DNA of 64,000 nt from Prevotella pallens ATCC 700821 (GCF_000220255.1 NZ_GL982513.1:62001-126000); one strand, 5' to 3'. Shown: positions 47,745 through 57,675, counted from the first letter of the stretch. Translations and numbers: made by a program. The notes: a model not told the origin generated them from the sequence alone.

Positions 47745-47945
47745 AACATTTAACTTTTAAAGAATAATAATGATTTGGGTTATTTGTTCTTTGCTTGCAA
47801 ATATAGTAATTTAATGACAGCAGAACAAACAAAGCAAGCGAAAGATAGATATTTGAATGTAAGGTTGCAAAAATAACTCGTTAGCACACCGCATACAATA
47901 CAAAAGTAAATATGACTACATTATATATATAATATTATTGTTGTG

Positions 47946-47976
47946 TTGTGTAAATAAGAAAAAATATCTATATTTG
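47946..47976 (+). promoter_or_regulatory. promoter of the BNR-repeat protein gene
   Basis: TTG (47946-47948), 20-nt spacer, TATATTTG (47969-47976), 40 nt before the ATG. Confidence 0.65.
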
Positions 47977-48016
47977 CAACACACATATATCGTACATTAA
48001 CTTAACAAATTGAATT

Positions 48017-49348
48017 ATGAAAAAACAACTCGCTAAACAAAACAGATCAGTACTACTATTCTTATTGTTGTTCTTTGTAACTATCAATTCGTACGCCGAT
48101 TGGGAACAGGTTAAACAATTAGATGCAACGTATGCTACCTTTGTTACTAAGTCGGGAAACATTCTCTTATCTGATTTTCGTATAGAAAGAGATGGAGGTA
48201 TCTACATTTCAACCAACGAAGGAGATACGTGGACAAAGACAAACGCAAAAGACTATAATTACAATAAGTTTGTTGAAGTAGGCAACTATATCTTCGCTAT
48301 TGGGTATGGTGCAAATATTGCACGGTCGTCCGATGGAGGACATACTTGGACAGAATGTACTTACGCCAATGCGGTGAGAGATATTTTTAGCGAAGACAAC
48401 ATGCCATATACCGTATGCTATGCGTGTGCATACCACAAAAACAAGCTGTATGTAGCTGACTTCTGTGGGGGTGGTATATTGTATTCTGAAGACTTTGCAC
48501 AAACTTGGAAGAGAACAGACTTATCGTCTTTAAAATATAAAGCAGAAGACGATGATGGCGTTCCTGTTGAAAACACTGAAAACATATACCAACTAGTATC
48601 GTATAAAGGAAAGCTATATGCTTTTGGTGTATATTTTGTTTTCTGTCTCGATGAAACGAACAACACGTGGAAAACTATAAGCGATAAAAGTAACTTTATG
48701 GCTGTATCTACTATATTCGATAATACTTTACTATTGGGTAGAAGCGTACCGAACGATGACTTTAAAACGCCATTCATTCTTACGCTCGAAGATGAAGACA
48801 AGTGGGGCAGTCTGCCAAGACCTACTGGCGTTATGGACAACAACATTAGGGCTATGGCAAGCGACGATACATATATATATGTAGGACTACAAAAAGGGGG
48901 CTTATTCTATACATCTAATAAAGGAAATAAGTGGGTAAACTTCAGTCAGGGTTATCCTAAAATGGAACAGATGGGAAACATATACTTAACGCCTACACAA
49001 CTGTTCGCAACAACAAACTACATATATGTTTCGGTTTACGAACCACAAGGCGTTTCGAAGAAAAGTGGATTATACCGATTTAAGAAAACAGAGCTAACAC
49101 CGGCAGCAGGTATAGAGAGAGCTAACAGAAACAAGAACATTTCCATTTACATAGATGGCTACACGCTGTGTTCGAATATAGAAGACAATGTTACAATAGA
49201 CATTTTTGACGTGAATGGTATTAAGAGGAATATTGCTCTAATTAATGGAAAAGCCAATATAAGTTTCTTAAACAACGGAGTATATACTTACAAACTATGT
49301 ATAGGAAACTATGTTTATAAAGGCAAATTAGTGAAGCATTCAAGATAG
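48017..49348 (+). CDS. BNR/propeller-like T9SS secreted protein
   Basis: 443 residues. Signal peptide (LLFFVTINSYA). Asp-box-like repeats with S/N-E/D-G-x-T-W cores (STNEGDTWTKT, SSDGGHTWTE, SNKGNKWVNF) suggest a beta-propeller like sialidase or photosynthesis-assembly Ycf48-type proteins. The last ~75 residues (ISIYIDGYTLCSNIEDNV... YKGKLVKHSR) form a T9SS sorting domain. The enzymatic residues of sialidases are not evident. Confidence 0.8.
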   Translation: MKKQLAKQNRSVLLFLLLFFVTINSYADWEQVKQLDATYATFVTKSGNILLSDFRIERDGGIYISTNEGDTWTKTNAKDYNYNKFVEVGNYIFAIGYGANIARSSDGGHTWTECTYANAVRDIFSEDNMPYTVCYACAYHKNKLYVADFCGGGILYSEDFAQTWKRTDLSSLKYKAEDDDGVPVENTENIYQLVSYKGKLYAFGVYFVFCLDETNNTWKTISDKSNFMAVSTIFDNTLLLGRSVPNDDFKTPFILTLEDEDKWGSLPRPTGVMDNNIRAMASDDTYIYVGLQKGGLFYTSNKGNKWVNFSQGYPKMEQMGNIYLTPTQLFATTNYIYVSVYEPQGVSKKSGLYRFKKTELTPAAGIERANRNKNISIYIDGYTLCSNIEDNVTIDIFDVNGIKRNIALINGKANISFLNNGVYTYKLCIGNYVYKGKLVKHSR

Positions 49349-49413
49349 AAGTGCTATGCTTGCTACGCTTTGCACTATTCTTTGCGCTTATTAACGCATA
49401 TACAAACGAACAC

Positions 49414-49490
49414 AACCAATTTGGGTTAAACAATAAATATGTATCTTCTAATCTACACTGAAGGTTGTTGTTGATTAATCCAAATTGGTT
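49414..49490. terminator. 16-bp inverted repeat after BNR-repeat gene
   Basis: AACCAATTTGGGTTAA (49414-49429) pairs with 49475-49490 (one G-U), 45-nt loop. Lies between convergent genes; long loop makes termination uncertain. Confidence 0.45.
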
Positions 49491-49549
49491 TGTTAAGCTG
49501 TAACATCATCAAACACTATTATTAATAACTCAATGTATTATTAATAATA

Positions 49550-50017
49550 TTACTTCTTACGACCGAAATCGGCTGGAATTTCTCCCCACTCTTTTGTTTC
49601 CCACTTTATTATTGGTGTAGTAACATTATGGGTACGCAACCATTGTTCTGCTCGTGCTATTATGTTGTGCAGCTCTGTAGTTTTATTGTTGTGTTCTAAA
49701 GTTGTTTTACATTTCTTTTTGTTCACCCACAAAATAGCATTGTACGAGTCGCTGTAAATAACCTTGTTTGTAATGCCCTGTTTTTCCATCAATGCTAATG
49801 CATGGACTATTGCCAGAAACTCTCCTATGTTATTTGTTCCCATTGTTGGACCAAAATGAAAAATGCGCTGCCCCGTAGCAAGATCGATGCATTGATATTC
49901 CATTGGTCCAGGATTTCCCGAACATGCGGCATCTACTGCCCATGCATTTGCATTTACACACAATGGCAAAGGCAACACTGTGTCGTGTCTGTTTTCAGGT
50001 GGATTTTGTAGTTCCAT
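49550..50017 (-). CDS. ribonuclease HI-family protein
   Basis: 155 residues. RNase H fold with active-site acids Asp29 (AVDAACSGNPG), Glu66 (NIGEFLAIVHAL), Asp90 (IYSDSYNAI) and Asp150 (EIPADFGRK). The N-terminus has an 18-residue Pro-rich extension. Degrades RNA in RNA-DNA hybrids. Confidence 0.93.
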   Translation of the reverse strand: MELQNPPENRHDTVLPLPLCVNANAWAVDAACSGNPGPMEYQCIDLATGQRIFHFGPTMGTNNIGEFLAIVHALALMEKQGITNKVIYSDSYNAILWVNKKKCKTTLEHNNKTTELHNIIARAEQWLRTHNVTTPIIKWETKEWGEIPADFGRKK

Positions 50018-50115
50018 TGGTCTTTAATATAATATCTTACATATAGTAAATGTATAAAACAAACAATTGCGACTCTAATGTTCTTCCATTCTCGACATAG
50101 TGATAGAAGAGGTGT

Positions 50116-50610
50116 TTACAAGCCTTTTGTATCGAAGCCTTTTGACTTCAGTTCGGCTATTACACTTTGCATAATAAATGCGCCTGCTTGTTCGCCTACC
50201 TGGAATAAATCGCCCATCAACGTTGGATTTACTTTCGCAATCTTACGTCCTAAGTCTGTTTCGTAGAAGGCAATGTAGTTCTTTAACTCTTCTAGTGTAA
50301 AGTAACGATTGTAAATGGGTGCATAAAATTCTACCATTCGGTTAATAAACAGCTCTCTATATTTAGCTTCTATTTTGGCGAATACATCTTCTGGAATGTT
50401 TGGCAACATATTTTTCAATGTATTCATAAGAACAGGGAACTGTGCTTTCATTGTTTCTTTGGAACCCGATACTTCCAATAATTTGTCTATTGTAGCTACA
50501 TAATCGGCAGAAGGAGCTTCTGCTACTGGTGCATCGTTGTTCTGTGCACTTACATTACAAGGTATAGCCATAAAGATTGTAATGAGAAAACTTAAAAATA
50601 TATGTTTCAT
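50116..50610 (-). CDS. DUF2059 family secreted protein
   Basis: 164 residues from ATG 50610, where MKHIFLSFLITIFMAIPCNVSAQ gives a signal peptide; a longer frame to 50859 overlaps argS and is spurious. The rest is the helical DUF2059 domain (FTLEELKNYIAFYETDLGRK). Periplasmic; function unknown. Lies 80 bp after argS in the same direction. Confidence 0.9.
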   Translation of the reverse strand: MKHIFLSFLITIFMAIPCNVSAQNNDAPVAEAPSADYVATIDKLLEVSGSKETMKAQFPVLMNTLKNMLPNIPEDVFAKIEAKYRELFINRMVEFYAPIYNRYFTLEELKNYIAFYETDLGRKIAKVNPTLMGDLFQVGEQAGAFIMQSVIAELKSKGFDTKGL

Positions 50611-50690
50611 AAGTGTATAACTAAAGTATATGTTGTGCGACCATTTGGCAAGCGTTTCCTTCTCTGCAACAAGAAGGAAACGCTGCTCTA

Positions 50691-52511
50691 CTACATACGT
50701 TCTGGCACTTCTATTCCCAGAAGTTCCATACCGTTCTTTATAACTTTGGCTACATTCTGCGCTAAAACTAGTCGAGTGGTTTTCTCGTCGTCGGTGTCTG
50801 CATTTAGTATGCTGTAATCGTGGTAGAACTGGTTGAATTCTTTTGTTAGTTCGTAACAATAGTTTGCAATACCACTCGGACTGTAGTCTATGCCTGCTTG
50901 CGCAACAACAGCACCAAAGTCGTTCATTTTCTGTATGAGTGCAATTTCTTTTTCGTTGAGCGGAGCATTGTTTGCAACTGTCTTTGGAATGGTTATACCT
51001 TGTGCCGCTGCTTTACGCAAGATACTTCTAATGCGTGCATAGGTATATTGAATGAATGGTCCCGTATTGCCATTAAAGTCGATTGACTCTTCTGGATTGA
51101 AGAGCATATTCTTACGTGCGTCTACTTTCAGAATGAAATACTTCAGTGCACCTAAACCCACAATGCGTGCTATTTCGTTTTTCTCTTCTTCCGTAATATC
51201 GTCCAGCTTGTTCATCTTATCTTCGCTAAGTGCACGAGCGTTTTGTATCATCGAAGCAACAAGGTCGTCGGCATCTACCACTGTTCCTTCGCGGCTCTTC
51301 ATTTTGCCGTTTGGAAGTTCTACCATACCGTAAGAGAAGTGTACCAAATCTTTACCCCACTTGAAGCCGAGACGGTCTAAAAGAATGGAAAGTACTTGAA
51401 AATGGTAGTTCTGTTCGTTGCCCACAACATAAATCATCTTATCTATTGGATAGTCTTTAAAACGCATTTCGGCTGTTCCTATATCTTGCGTCATATAAAC
51501 CGAAGTGCCATCGCTTCTCAAAAGTAGCTTTTGGTCTAAGCCTTCGTTGGTTAAGTCTGCCCACACAGAGTTATCTGGTTTGCGAATAAATAAGCCCTTA
51601 GCCAAGCCTTCTTCCACTTTCTTCTTTCCTTCGAGGTAGGTATTGCTTTCGTAATATATCTTGTCGAAACCTACGCCGAGTGCTTTATAAGTTTCGTCGA
51701 AGCCTGCATACACCCAGTTGTTCATCTTCTCCCATAGTGCACGAACTTCGGTGTTGTTTGCTTCCCACTTCACTAACATTTCGTGGGCTTCTTTCATTAA
51801 TGGCGATTCTTGTTCGGCTTTTGCCTTTGCCTCTTCGTCGTTTAAGCCCTCTTCTTTAAATTTCGCGGTTAGTTCTGCTACTTCTGCTCTATAATGTTTA
51901 TCGAACAGAACATAGAAGTCGCCTATAAGGTGGTCGCCCTTTTTGCCTGCCTGCTCTGGTGTTATGCCGTTGCCCCACTTCTGCCATGCAAGCATCGACT
52001 TACAAATGTGTATACCACGGTCGTTCACTATATTTGTCTTCACCACTTTGTAGCCGTTAGCTTCCATTATCTTTGCAAGCGACCAACCTAAAAGGTTGTT
52101 GCGTACGTGGCCTAAGTGTAGCGGCTTGTTGGTGTTGGGTGATGAATATTCAACCATAGCGAGCGGACTATCTGCCGTTACTTGTTGTTCGCCAAACTTC
52201 GCATTGGCATTTATATCGTTAAGAAGCCCTATCCACGCTGCGGGAGCAATAACAAGGTTCAGGAAACCCTTTACAACATTAAAGTCGGCAATAGCCGTGC
52301 AGTTGTTTTTTAGATATTCGCCCACCTCTTGCGCCGTTGCTTCTGGGCTTTTACGCGAGGTTTTTAGCAACGGAAACATTACCAATGTAAGGTTTCCTTC
52401 AAAGTTTGCTTTCGTCTTTTGCAACTGTATCATTTTTGCTGGAACATCAGCACCATACAGTTCTTTTATGGCAGCCAATGCTGCAACAGCTATTTGGTTT
52501 TCTATCGTCAT
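50691..52511 (-). CDS. argS: arginyl-tRNA synthetase
   Basis: 606 residues. N-terminal Add-1 domain, HLGH motif in EYSSPNTNKPLHLGHVRNNL, and KMKSREGTVVDADDL, then a C-terminal anticodon-binding helical domain (DYSILNADTDDEKTTRLVLA). Charges tRNA-Arg. TAACTTTG box at 52547-52540. Confidence 0.97.
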   Translation of the reverse strand: MTIENQIAVAALAAIKELYGADVPAKMIQLQKTKANFEGNLTLVMFPLLKTSRKSPEATAQEVGEYLKNNCTAIADFNVVKGFLNLVIAPAAWIGLLNDINANAKFGEQQVTADSPLAMVEYSSPNTNKPLHLGHVRNNLLGWSLAKIMEANGYKVVKTNIVNDRGIHICKSMLAWQKWGNGITPEQAGKKGDHLIGDFYVLFDKHYRAEVAELTAKFKEEGLNDEEAKAKAEQESPLMKEAHEMLVKWEANNTEVRALWEKMNNWVYAGFDETYKALGVGFDKIYYESNTYLEGKKKVEEGLAKGLFIRKPDNSVWADLTNEGLDQKLLLRSDGTSVYMTQDIGTAEMRFKDYPIDKMIYVVGNEQNYHFQVLSILLDRLGFKWGKDLVHFSYGMVELPNGKMKSREGTVVDADDLVASMIQNARALSEDKMNKLDDITEEEKNEIARIVGLGALKYFILKVDARKNMLFNPEESIDFNGNTGPFIQYTYARIRSILRKAAAQGITIPKTVANNAPLNEKEIALIQKMNDFGAVVAQAGIDYSPSGIANYCYELTKEFNQFYHDYSILNADTDDEKTTRLVLAQNVAKVIKNGMELLGIEVPERM

Positions 52512-52820
52512 ATTGTTTGTTTTGTTTTTTATTTACGTGCAAAGTTACTAAAAACTTTGTAACTGTAGGCAACTCGCTTATTATAAGTAGTTGGCGTTCT
52601 ATAAATAGCATATATTCTACGGCACATATTTTAAATAGGCTATCCACTCCTATCACTTTTTATGCGGAGCGAAACTATTGAGCGAAACACTACTATGCGC
52701 TGAACACTGAGTGGCATACTAAGGAAGAGGTGCCGAAACACGTGTGCACAACTATTTATTCACTACACGGAGTTACTTCTCTCACGTCTGCAGTTTAATT
52801 TCACACGCAACACATGGCTT

Positions 52821-52902
52821 TACTTACACGTAAGTAAAACTTTATTTACACGTAAGTAGAACTTTACTTACACGTAAGTAAAACTCTACTTACACGTAAA
52901 TA
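52821..52902. repeat. 22-bp phased palindrome array F (TACTTACACGTAAGTA)
   Basis: Four 16-bp units with TACTTA/TAAGTA arms start at 52821, 52843, 52865 and 52887, exactly 22 bp apart with 6-bp linkers (AAACTT/GAACTT/AAACTC). The core is unrelated to arrays A-E. Lies in the 680-bp gap upstream of argS. Confidence 0.92.
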
Positions 52903-52939
52903 ATAGTACGACACTAGTATGAGAATATCATTACATCAG

Positions 52940-52971
52940 CATTTAAACATCGTTTTATCGGCATTTAAATG
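52940..52971. repeat. two-unit 22-bp repeat (CATTTAAATG)
   Basis: CATTTAAACA at 52940 and CATTTAAATG at 52962, 22 bp apart, 38 bp beyond array F but not in phase with it. A third TTTAAA at 52992 is 26 bp further on and out of phase. Confidence 0.5.
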
Positions 52972-53047
52972 TTGTTTCACAGGTATAGCGGTTTAAAACA
53001 AATAGATGTAAGTTTCTTTACTGGCGAATGTTGTTATGGCATTGCAT

Positions 53048-53105
53048 AAAAAAAGTCTTTCCTCGTTAGCAATAGCACGCTACTATTAGCTAACGGGGAA
53101 AGACT
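53048..53105 (-). terminator. ackA terminator
   Basis: 17-bp arms (53054-53070 with 53089-53105, one T-G pair) and a run of A just left of the stem, i.e. U-tract on the minus strand. Downstream of ackA by 87 nt. Confidence 0.85.
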
Positions 53106-53191
53106 ATGGAGCGAAACAAGGATAGAAGTTTGCAACAATCAACAAATGTTGGCTATCCGTTGTTTGCACCCGTTGGTATGAGTGTTGTTGT

Positions 53192-54397
53192 TTACTTTCG
53201 AGCCTCTGACACAAGTTCTTGAGTATCGCGAGCAATCACAATCTCCTCGTCTGTAGGAATCAGAAGCACCTTCACCTTCGAGTCGTCTGCAGAGATAATG
53301 CGCTCAACGCCACGACATTTGTTCTTCTCAGCGTCCATCTTTACGCCTAAGAATTCTAATCCCTGACAAGCATCTAAGCGAAGCCCGGTTTGATTTTCGC
53401 CAACTCCGGCAGTCCAAACAATCATATCTACACCGCCCATAGCAGCTGCGTATGCACCAATATACTTCTTAATGCGATACGAATACATTTTCAAAGCAAG
53501 TATTGCACGTTCATTGCCAGTAGCTTCGGCAGCCTCAATTTCTCGCATATCCGAACTAATGCCAGTAATACCCAATACTCCGCTCTCTTTGTTAAGATAG
53601 TCTGCCATTTCTTGTGGTGCTTTTCCAAGCTTCTCCATCATATATGTTACTGCAGAAGCATCTATATCTCCAGAGCGTGAACCCATCATTAAACCTTCCA
53701 ACGGAGTAAGACCCATAGAGGTATCAATAACCTTTCCGTCTTTTATTGCAGCCATAGAAGCACCGTTACCAATATGGCAGGTAATTATTTTTTGGCTCTT
53801 ATAGTCTACTCCAAGAAATTCGCAAGCACGATGAGAAACATATCGATGACTTGTTCCATGGAAGCCATAGCGACGCACATGGTACTTTTCGTACATTTCG
53901 TATGGAACTGCATAGAGGAACGCATACGGCTCCATAGTGCTATGGAACGCATTGTCGAAAACTGTTACTTGTGGTGTGTGAGGCATTAAAGCGTCTACGG
54001 CTCTAATTCCACGTAAGTGCCCTAAATTGTGCACTGGAGCAAGGTCTATCAAACTTTCTATTCCTTCCTCTACCTTTTTCGTAACAATGCAACTCTTCTC
54101 AAATAAGTCTCCACCTTGCACTACACGGTGTCCAACAGCATCAATCTCGTCCAAGCTCTTCAATGCGCCGTATTTTGGGTCGAGCAAGAGCTGGAATACA
54201 AACTTTACACCTTCCTTATGGTCGGGCATATCGTGCATAATCTTTTCCTTGCTACCATCTTTTAAAGTTACTTTTACAAAGGCTTCGTCGAGTCCTACAC
54301 GCTCTGCACCACCTTGTGCGAGCACACTCTCGTCAGTCATATCGTACAATTTGTACTTGATAGAACTACTACCGCAATTTAAAACTAATATTTTCAT
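53192..54397 (-). CDS. ackA: acetate kinase
   Basis: 401 residues. Acetyl phosphate + ADP to acetate + ATP. ASKHA fold: MKILVLNCGSSSIKYKLYD at the start, RYGFHGTSHRYV, TCHIGNGASM, and DTSMGLTPLEGLMMGSRSGD. Follows pta by 80 bp; the pair makes the fermentative acetate branch. Confidence 0.98.
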   Translation of the reverse strand: MKILVLNCGSSSIKYKLYDMTDESVLAQGGAERVGLDEAFVKVTLKDGSKEKIMHDMPDHKEGVKFVFQLLLDPKYGALKSLDEIDAVGHRVVQGGDLFEKSCIVTKKVEEGIESLIDLAPVHNLGHLRGIRAVDALMPHTPQVTVFDNAFHSTMEPYAFLYAVPYEMYEKYHVRRYGFHGTSHRYVSHRACEFLGVDYKSQKIITCHIGNGASMAAIKDGKVIDTSMGLTPLEGLMMGSRSGDIDASAVTYMMEKLGKAPQEMADYLNKESGVLGITGISSDMREIEAAEATGNERAILALKMYSYRIKKYIGAYAAAMGGVDMIVWTAGVGENQTGLRLDACQGLEFLGVKMDAEKNKCRGVERIISADDSKVKVLLIPTDEEIVIARDTQELVSEARK

Positions 54398-54477
54398 TCT
54401 GCAATTTCTTTATTCTTATTTTATAGATATTGGAGTTAGATGGAGGTATCTCTGTCCTGCTCCTTTTATTTCTCTGG

Positions 54478-55518
54478 TTATGCCTTAGCGTCTTGTGCCT
54501 GACAAGCTGTGATGGCAACCATATAATAGATATCGTCTACCGAGCAACCACGCGACAGATCGTTTACCGGACGTGCTATACCTTGTAGTATAGGGCCAAT
54601 GGCAGTAGCTCCACCAAGACGTTGTATAAGTTTGTAGCCAATGTTTCCCACTTCCAAATTAGGCACAACAAGCACATTAGCCTTACCAGCAACATCAGAG
54701 TCTTTTGCCTTTTTTGCAGCAACAGTTGGGTCGAGAGCAGCATCGGCTTGCAATTCTCCATCAACCTTCAAATCTGGATACTTTTCTTTAGCCAACTTTG
54801 TAGCCTCAACAACCTTGTCGATGATATATACACTTTTGCCCGTTGCCTTGTCTATAGCATCTTTTGCAGAGCCCTTTGTAGAGAAGCTCAGCATTGCCAC
54901 TATTGGATTTTTAAACCCTGCAACGCTCTTAGCAGTTTCTGCAGTGGTATAAGCTATTTGCGCCATTTGGTCGGCAGTTGGGTTTGGTGTTACAGCAACA
55001 TCGCCCATTACAACCACTCCATCTTCACCATATTGCTTTTCGTGTGTTAGAATGAGCATTGCACCACTTACAACACTAACACCTGGAGCACATTTTATAA
55101 TCTGCAATGCTGGGCGAAGCGTGTCGCCTGTAGTAGAGAGAGCACCCGAAATCTGTCCATCGGCACCTTCGGTCTTTATTATCATACAGCCTAAGTACAG
55201 GTTGTTCTTTACCAACTCGCGCGCTTTATCTATTGTCATACCTTTATTCTTACGTAGCTCTGTCAGAAGCTCTGCGTATTCTTCGCTACGAGGATTGTTC
55301 TCAGGGTCCACAATAGTAGCTTTATCTATATGCTTCAATCCCCATTCGCCAGCCAATCTCTTAATGTTATCTGGGTTGCCAATAAGTATTATTTCGGCTA
55401 TGCCATCAGCCAATACTTTGTCTGCAGCTCGTAGTGTTCTTTCTTCCTCTGCTTCGGGAAGTACAATGCGTTGCTTGTTCGCTTTAGCGCGTGCGATGAT
55501 TTGGTTAAGTAAATCCAT
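54478..55518 (-). CDS. pta: phosphate acetyltransferase
   Basis: 346 residues, the short single-domain form. PTA_PTB domain with LPEAEEERTLRAAD at the start, and SGALSTTGDTLRPALQIIK and PNLEVGNIGYKLIQRLGGATA later. Transfers acetyl from acetyl-CoA to phosphate. First gene of the pta-ackA operon. Confidence 0.97.
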   Translation of the reverse strand: MDLLNQIIARAKANKQRIVLPEAEEERTLRAADKVLADGIAEIILIGNPDNIKRLAGEWGLKHIDKATIVDPENNPRSEEYAELLTELRKNKGMTIDKARELVKNNLYLGCMIIKTEGADGQISGALSTTGDTLRPALQIIKCAPGVSVVSGAMLILTHEKQYGEDGVVVMGDVAVTPNPTADQMAQIAYTTAETAKSVAGFKNPIVAMLSFSTKGSAKDAIDKATGKSVYIIDKVVEATKLAKEKYPDLKVDGELQADAALDPTVAAKKAKDSDVAGKANVLVVPNLEVGNIGYKLIQRLGGATAIGPILQGIARPVNDLSRGCSVDDIYYMVAITACQAQDAKA

Positions 55519-55562
55519 AGTATACTTTTATTTTATAAATGTTTTATATCCATTTTGCGATG

Positions 55563-55594
55563 CAAAGATAGCAAATTCACCTCATTACACCAAA
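55563..55594 (-). promoter_or_regulatory. pta-ackA promoter
   Basis: Minus strand: TTTG at 55594-55591, 20-nt spacer, TATCTTTG at 55570-55563, 44 nt before the pta ATG: near-consensus. From 55595 to 55978 I see no gene. Confidence 0.75.
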
Positions 55595-55978
55595 TGAAAC
55601 GTGTTTTTTTACACCTTATTTATATAGACTATTAAAAGATTTAATACAGGCGTTATAAAGAGCATTGTAATTGCCTGTGTACTTTCTGTTTTCTAAGTCG
55701 CACAAAACATTTCTTAAATTGGCTTCTCTGCACATTATAAAAACTATTGTTTATACCCAAAATGCCACACAGCAATATAACCAACGAAAGCATAAGTAGT
55801 GCATTGCGACAAATTCTTATTTCTATTGCTATTCTTTTGTAAGGTAAGTAACACTAAATACTTGCAAATATATAGAAGATATATACAAACGCTATCACTG
55901 ATAATTGATTTAAATCAATAAAACTAATAAAATGGCAATTTTTCTATCTCATTATTTTTATTATTGAATAATAACACC

Positions 55979-56054
55979 TAACTTTGCATCGTGTTTTTCA
56001 TAGTATTAGATTTAAGGTTAACAAAGGTTGGAGTACGGCGGTACTCCTTTTTTT
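55979..56054 (+). ncRNA. candidate small RNA (promoter box to terminator, no ORF)
   Basis: TAACTTTG -7 box (55979-55986), then ~60 nt without a reading frame (includes GTTTTTCATAGTATTAG and AAGGTTAACAAAGG), ending in a perfect 7-bp stem GGAGTAC-GGCG-GTACTCC (56030-56047) and seven T. The predicted transcript of ~60 nt would be free-standing; the next gene on this strand is not in the next several kb. The -33 element is weak. Family not identified. Confidence 0.6.
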
Positions 56055-56209
56055 ATATCCATTAGTGAAGTTGGTGATAGAATGGATATTATTTTGGCTC
56101 AGTAGAAAAGGAATGGAAAGGTTGTAAACAGTTCTTTTTGTTTATTTACGAAGCAAATAGAACATCTCATAAGTCTATCAAAATCGATTAAATTTAGTTA
56201 CGCTTGTTT

Positions 56210-56307
56210 TAGATATCTGTTACGTTTGTTTTAGATATCTGTCGCACTCGTTACAGATATCTGTAACGTTCGTCTCAGATATCTGTCAGTTTCGTTTTAG
56301 ATATCAT
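56210..56307. repeat. 22-bp phased palindrome array E (CAGATATCTG)
   Basis: Five units start at 56210 and 56232 (TAGATATCTG), 56254 and 56276 (CAGATATCTG) and 56298 (TAGATATCAT), exactly 22 bp apart, with linkers such as TAACGTTCGTCT shared with array B. Same orientation as arrays A and B. Confidence 0.92.
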
Positions 56308-56574
56308 ACCAAACAACTACGTTTATAACGTTATATTACAGCACTTAAATGGGATTCAATAATAAGATAACGATGAAAGTTTTTATTTGGCAATGTTTTG
56401 TCCTTAGCATTATTACGAACAATTGAGCATCAATATATTGTTAGAAACTTTATTGTATTAGAGCGTATTTCATTATAGTTAAACTCTTTTACAAACATAC
56501 CCGTTGGCTTCTCTATTAAGTTTGTAAAATATAAAGAACAAAATATGATATATAGTAGATACATACAAAAACAT

Positions 56575-56606
56575 AAAAGGTAGCTATCTCACGACAGCTA
56601 CCTTTT
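56575..56606. terminator. orphan bidirectional terminator hairpin
   Basis: AAAAGGTAGCT (56575-56585) pairs perfectly with 56596-56606 around a 10-nt loop, with T-run exit. No gene ends nearby on the plus strand; the leftward LpxH-like gene ends 305 bp away. Could end a second small RNA or mark a lost gene. The rest of the gap to 56910 is AT-rich without a gene. Confidence 0.5.
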
Positions 56607-56910
56607 TGACTAAACTTAATCTACAAACCTGAGTTTTATTCTAAATGATGAATTAAATGTGTATTTTATATATCATCTGTTTCACCGAAAAGTTTTATAA
56701 GACTGTCATTATATATTACATAATCTCTATTCTAAAAATCATTTACAAATATACACCATTTCATTTAAACCTCCAAAATTATTCAATAAACAGCCATTTT
56801 TTTTCAACGAAATAGCGTTTCATTTGTAAGAAATATAGATAGAGCATATAATAAGGCTATTTTTACAAACACCCGAAAAGCTGTTTAAATATACGCTTCT
56901 ATTGTTTTTT

Positions 56911-57675
56911 TCACAACACAGTCTCGCCTTCAACATAGTCTTCAAGGAAAGTATGCTCACCATCGAATACAAGATAAGTGAACTGCCATATCCAATCGCC
57001 AAGAATAAACATACGTGTTTTCTTATCTAAAGGTAGGTCGAGCTTTATGTGTCTATGTCCATAAACATAGTAATCTATATCTTTGTGGGTTTGCATATAG
57101 TGTTTGGTGTATTGCACCAAAAACTCCTTCTCTTCACCAAGAAACGGAAGCTCTTTGCCGTCTACCCGTTTCAGGCGACTTTTCTTAGCCCATTTCAACC
57201 CTAATTGCATTCCCCACCATGGGTGCAGAAAATTCAACAGACGTTGGCAGAAACGGTTATGGAATATTCGTCGCAGAATTTTAAATAATGGGTCTGGATC
57301 GCCAAGCCCATCACCATGCGCCAAATAGAATACTTTATCGTGTATTTCGGTTGTTAAGTCTCCTCGATGTAAAATCACTCCACATTCTTTTTCCAGATAG
57401 CCATACGTCCAAAGGTCGTGATTACCCGTAAAATAATGTATCTCTACACCCATATCTGTAAGTTCGGAGAGTTTCCCTAAGAAGCGTGTAAAGCCTTTTG
57501 GAACTACATATTTATACTCGTTCCAGAAATCGAACATATCGCCTAACAAATATATTGCCTCTGCCTTATTTTTTATACTATCTAAGAAGCGAACCAATCG
57601 GCGTTCTTGTGTTCGTCTATGCTCTATTGCCAGTGAGCCAAGATGAGCATCGGAAAGGAAATAAACATTCTTCAT
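56911..57675 (-). CDS. lpxH: UDP-2,3-diacylglucosamine diphosphatase (LpxH-like)
   Basis: 254 residues. Calcineurin-like metallophosphoesterase with all motifs: SDAHLG (Asp9, His11), LLGDMFDFWNE, GNHDLW, AHGDGLGD and GHRH. Hydrolyses UDP-diacylglucosamine to lipid X in lipid A synthesis. The Cys/Arg details that separate LpxH from LpxH2 are not certain, so the symbol is by family. 29 bp downstream of the DUF59 gene. Confidence 0.88.
   Translation of the reverse strand: MKNVYFLSDAHLGSLAIEHRRTQERRLVRFLDSIKNKAEAIYLLGDMFDFWNEYKYVVPKGFTRFLGKLSELTDMGVEIHYFTGNHDLWTYGYLEKECGVILHRGDLTTEIHDKVFYLAHGDGLGDPDPLFKILRRIFHNRFCQRLLNFLHPWWGMQLGLKWAKKSRLKRVDGKELPFLGEEKEFLVQYTKHYMQTHKDIDYYVYGHRHIKLDLPLDKKTRMFILGDWIWQFTYLVFDGEHTFLEDYVEGETVL

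Noticed and set aside
50611-50859. N-terminal extension of the DUF2059 protein
   Set aside because: It overlaps argS, is Arg-rich and hides the true signal peptide that begins at 50610.
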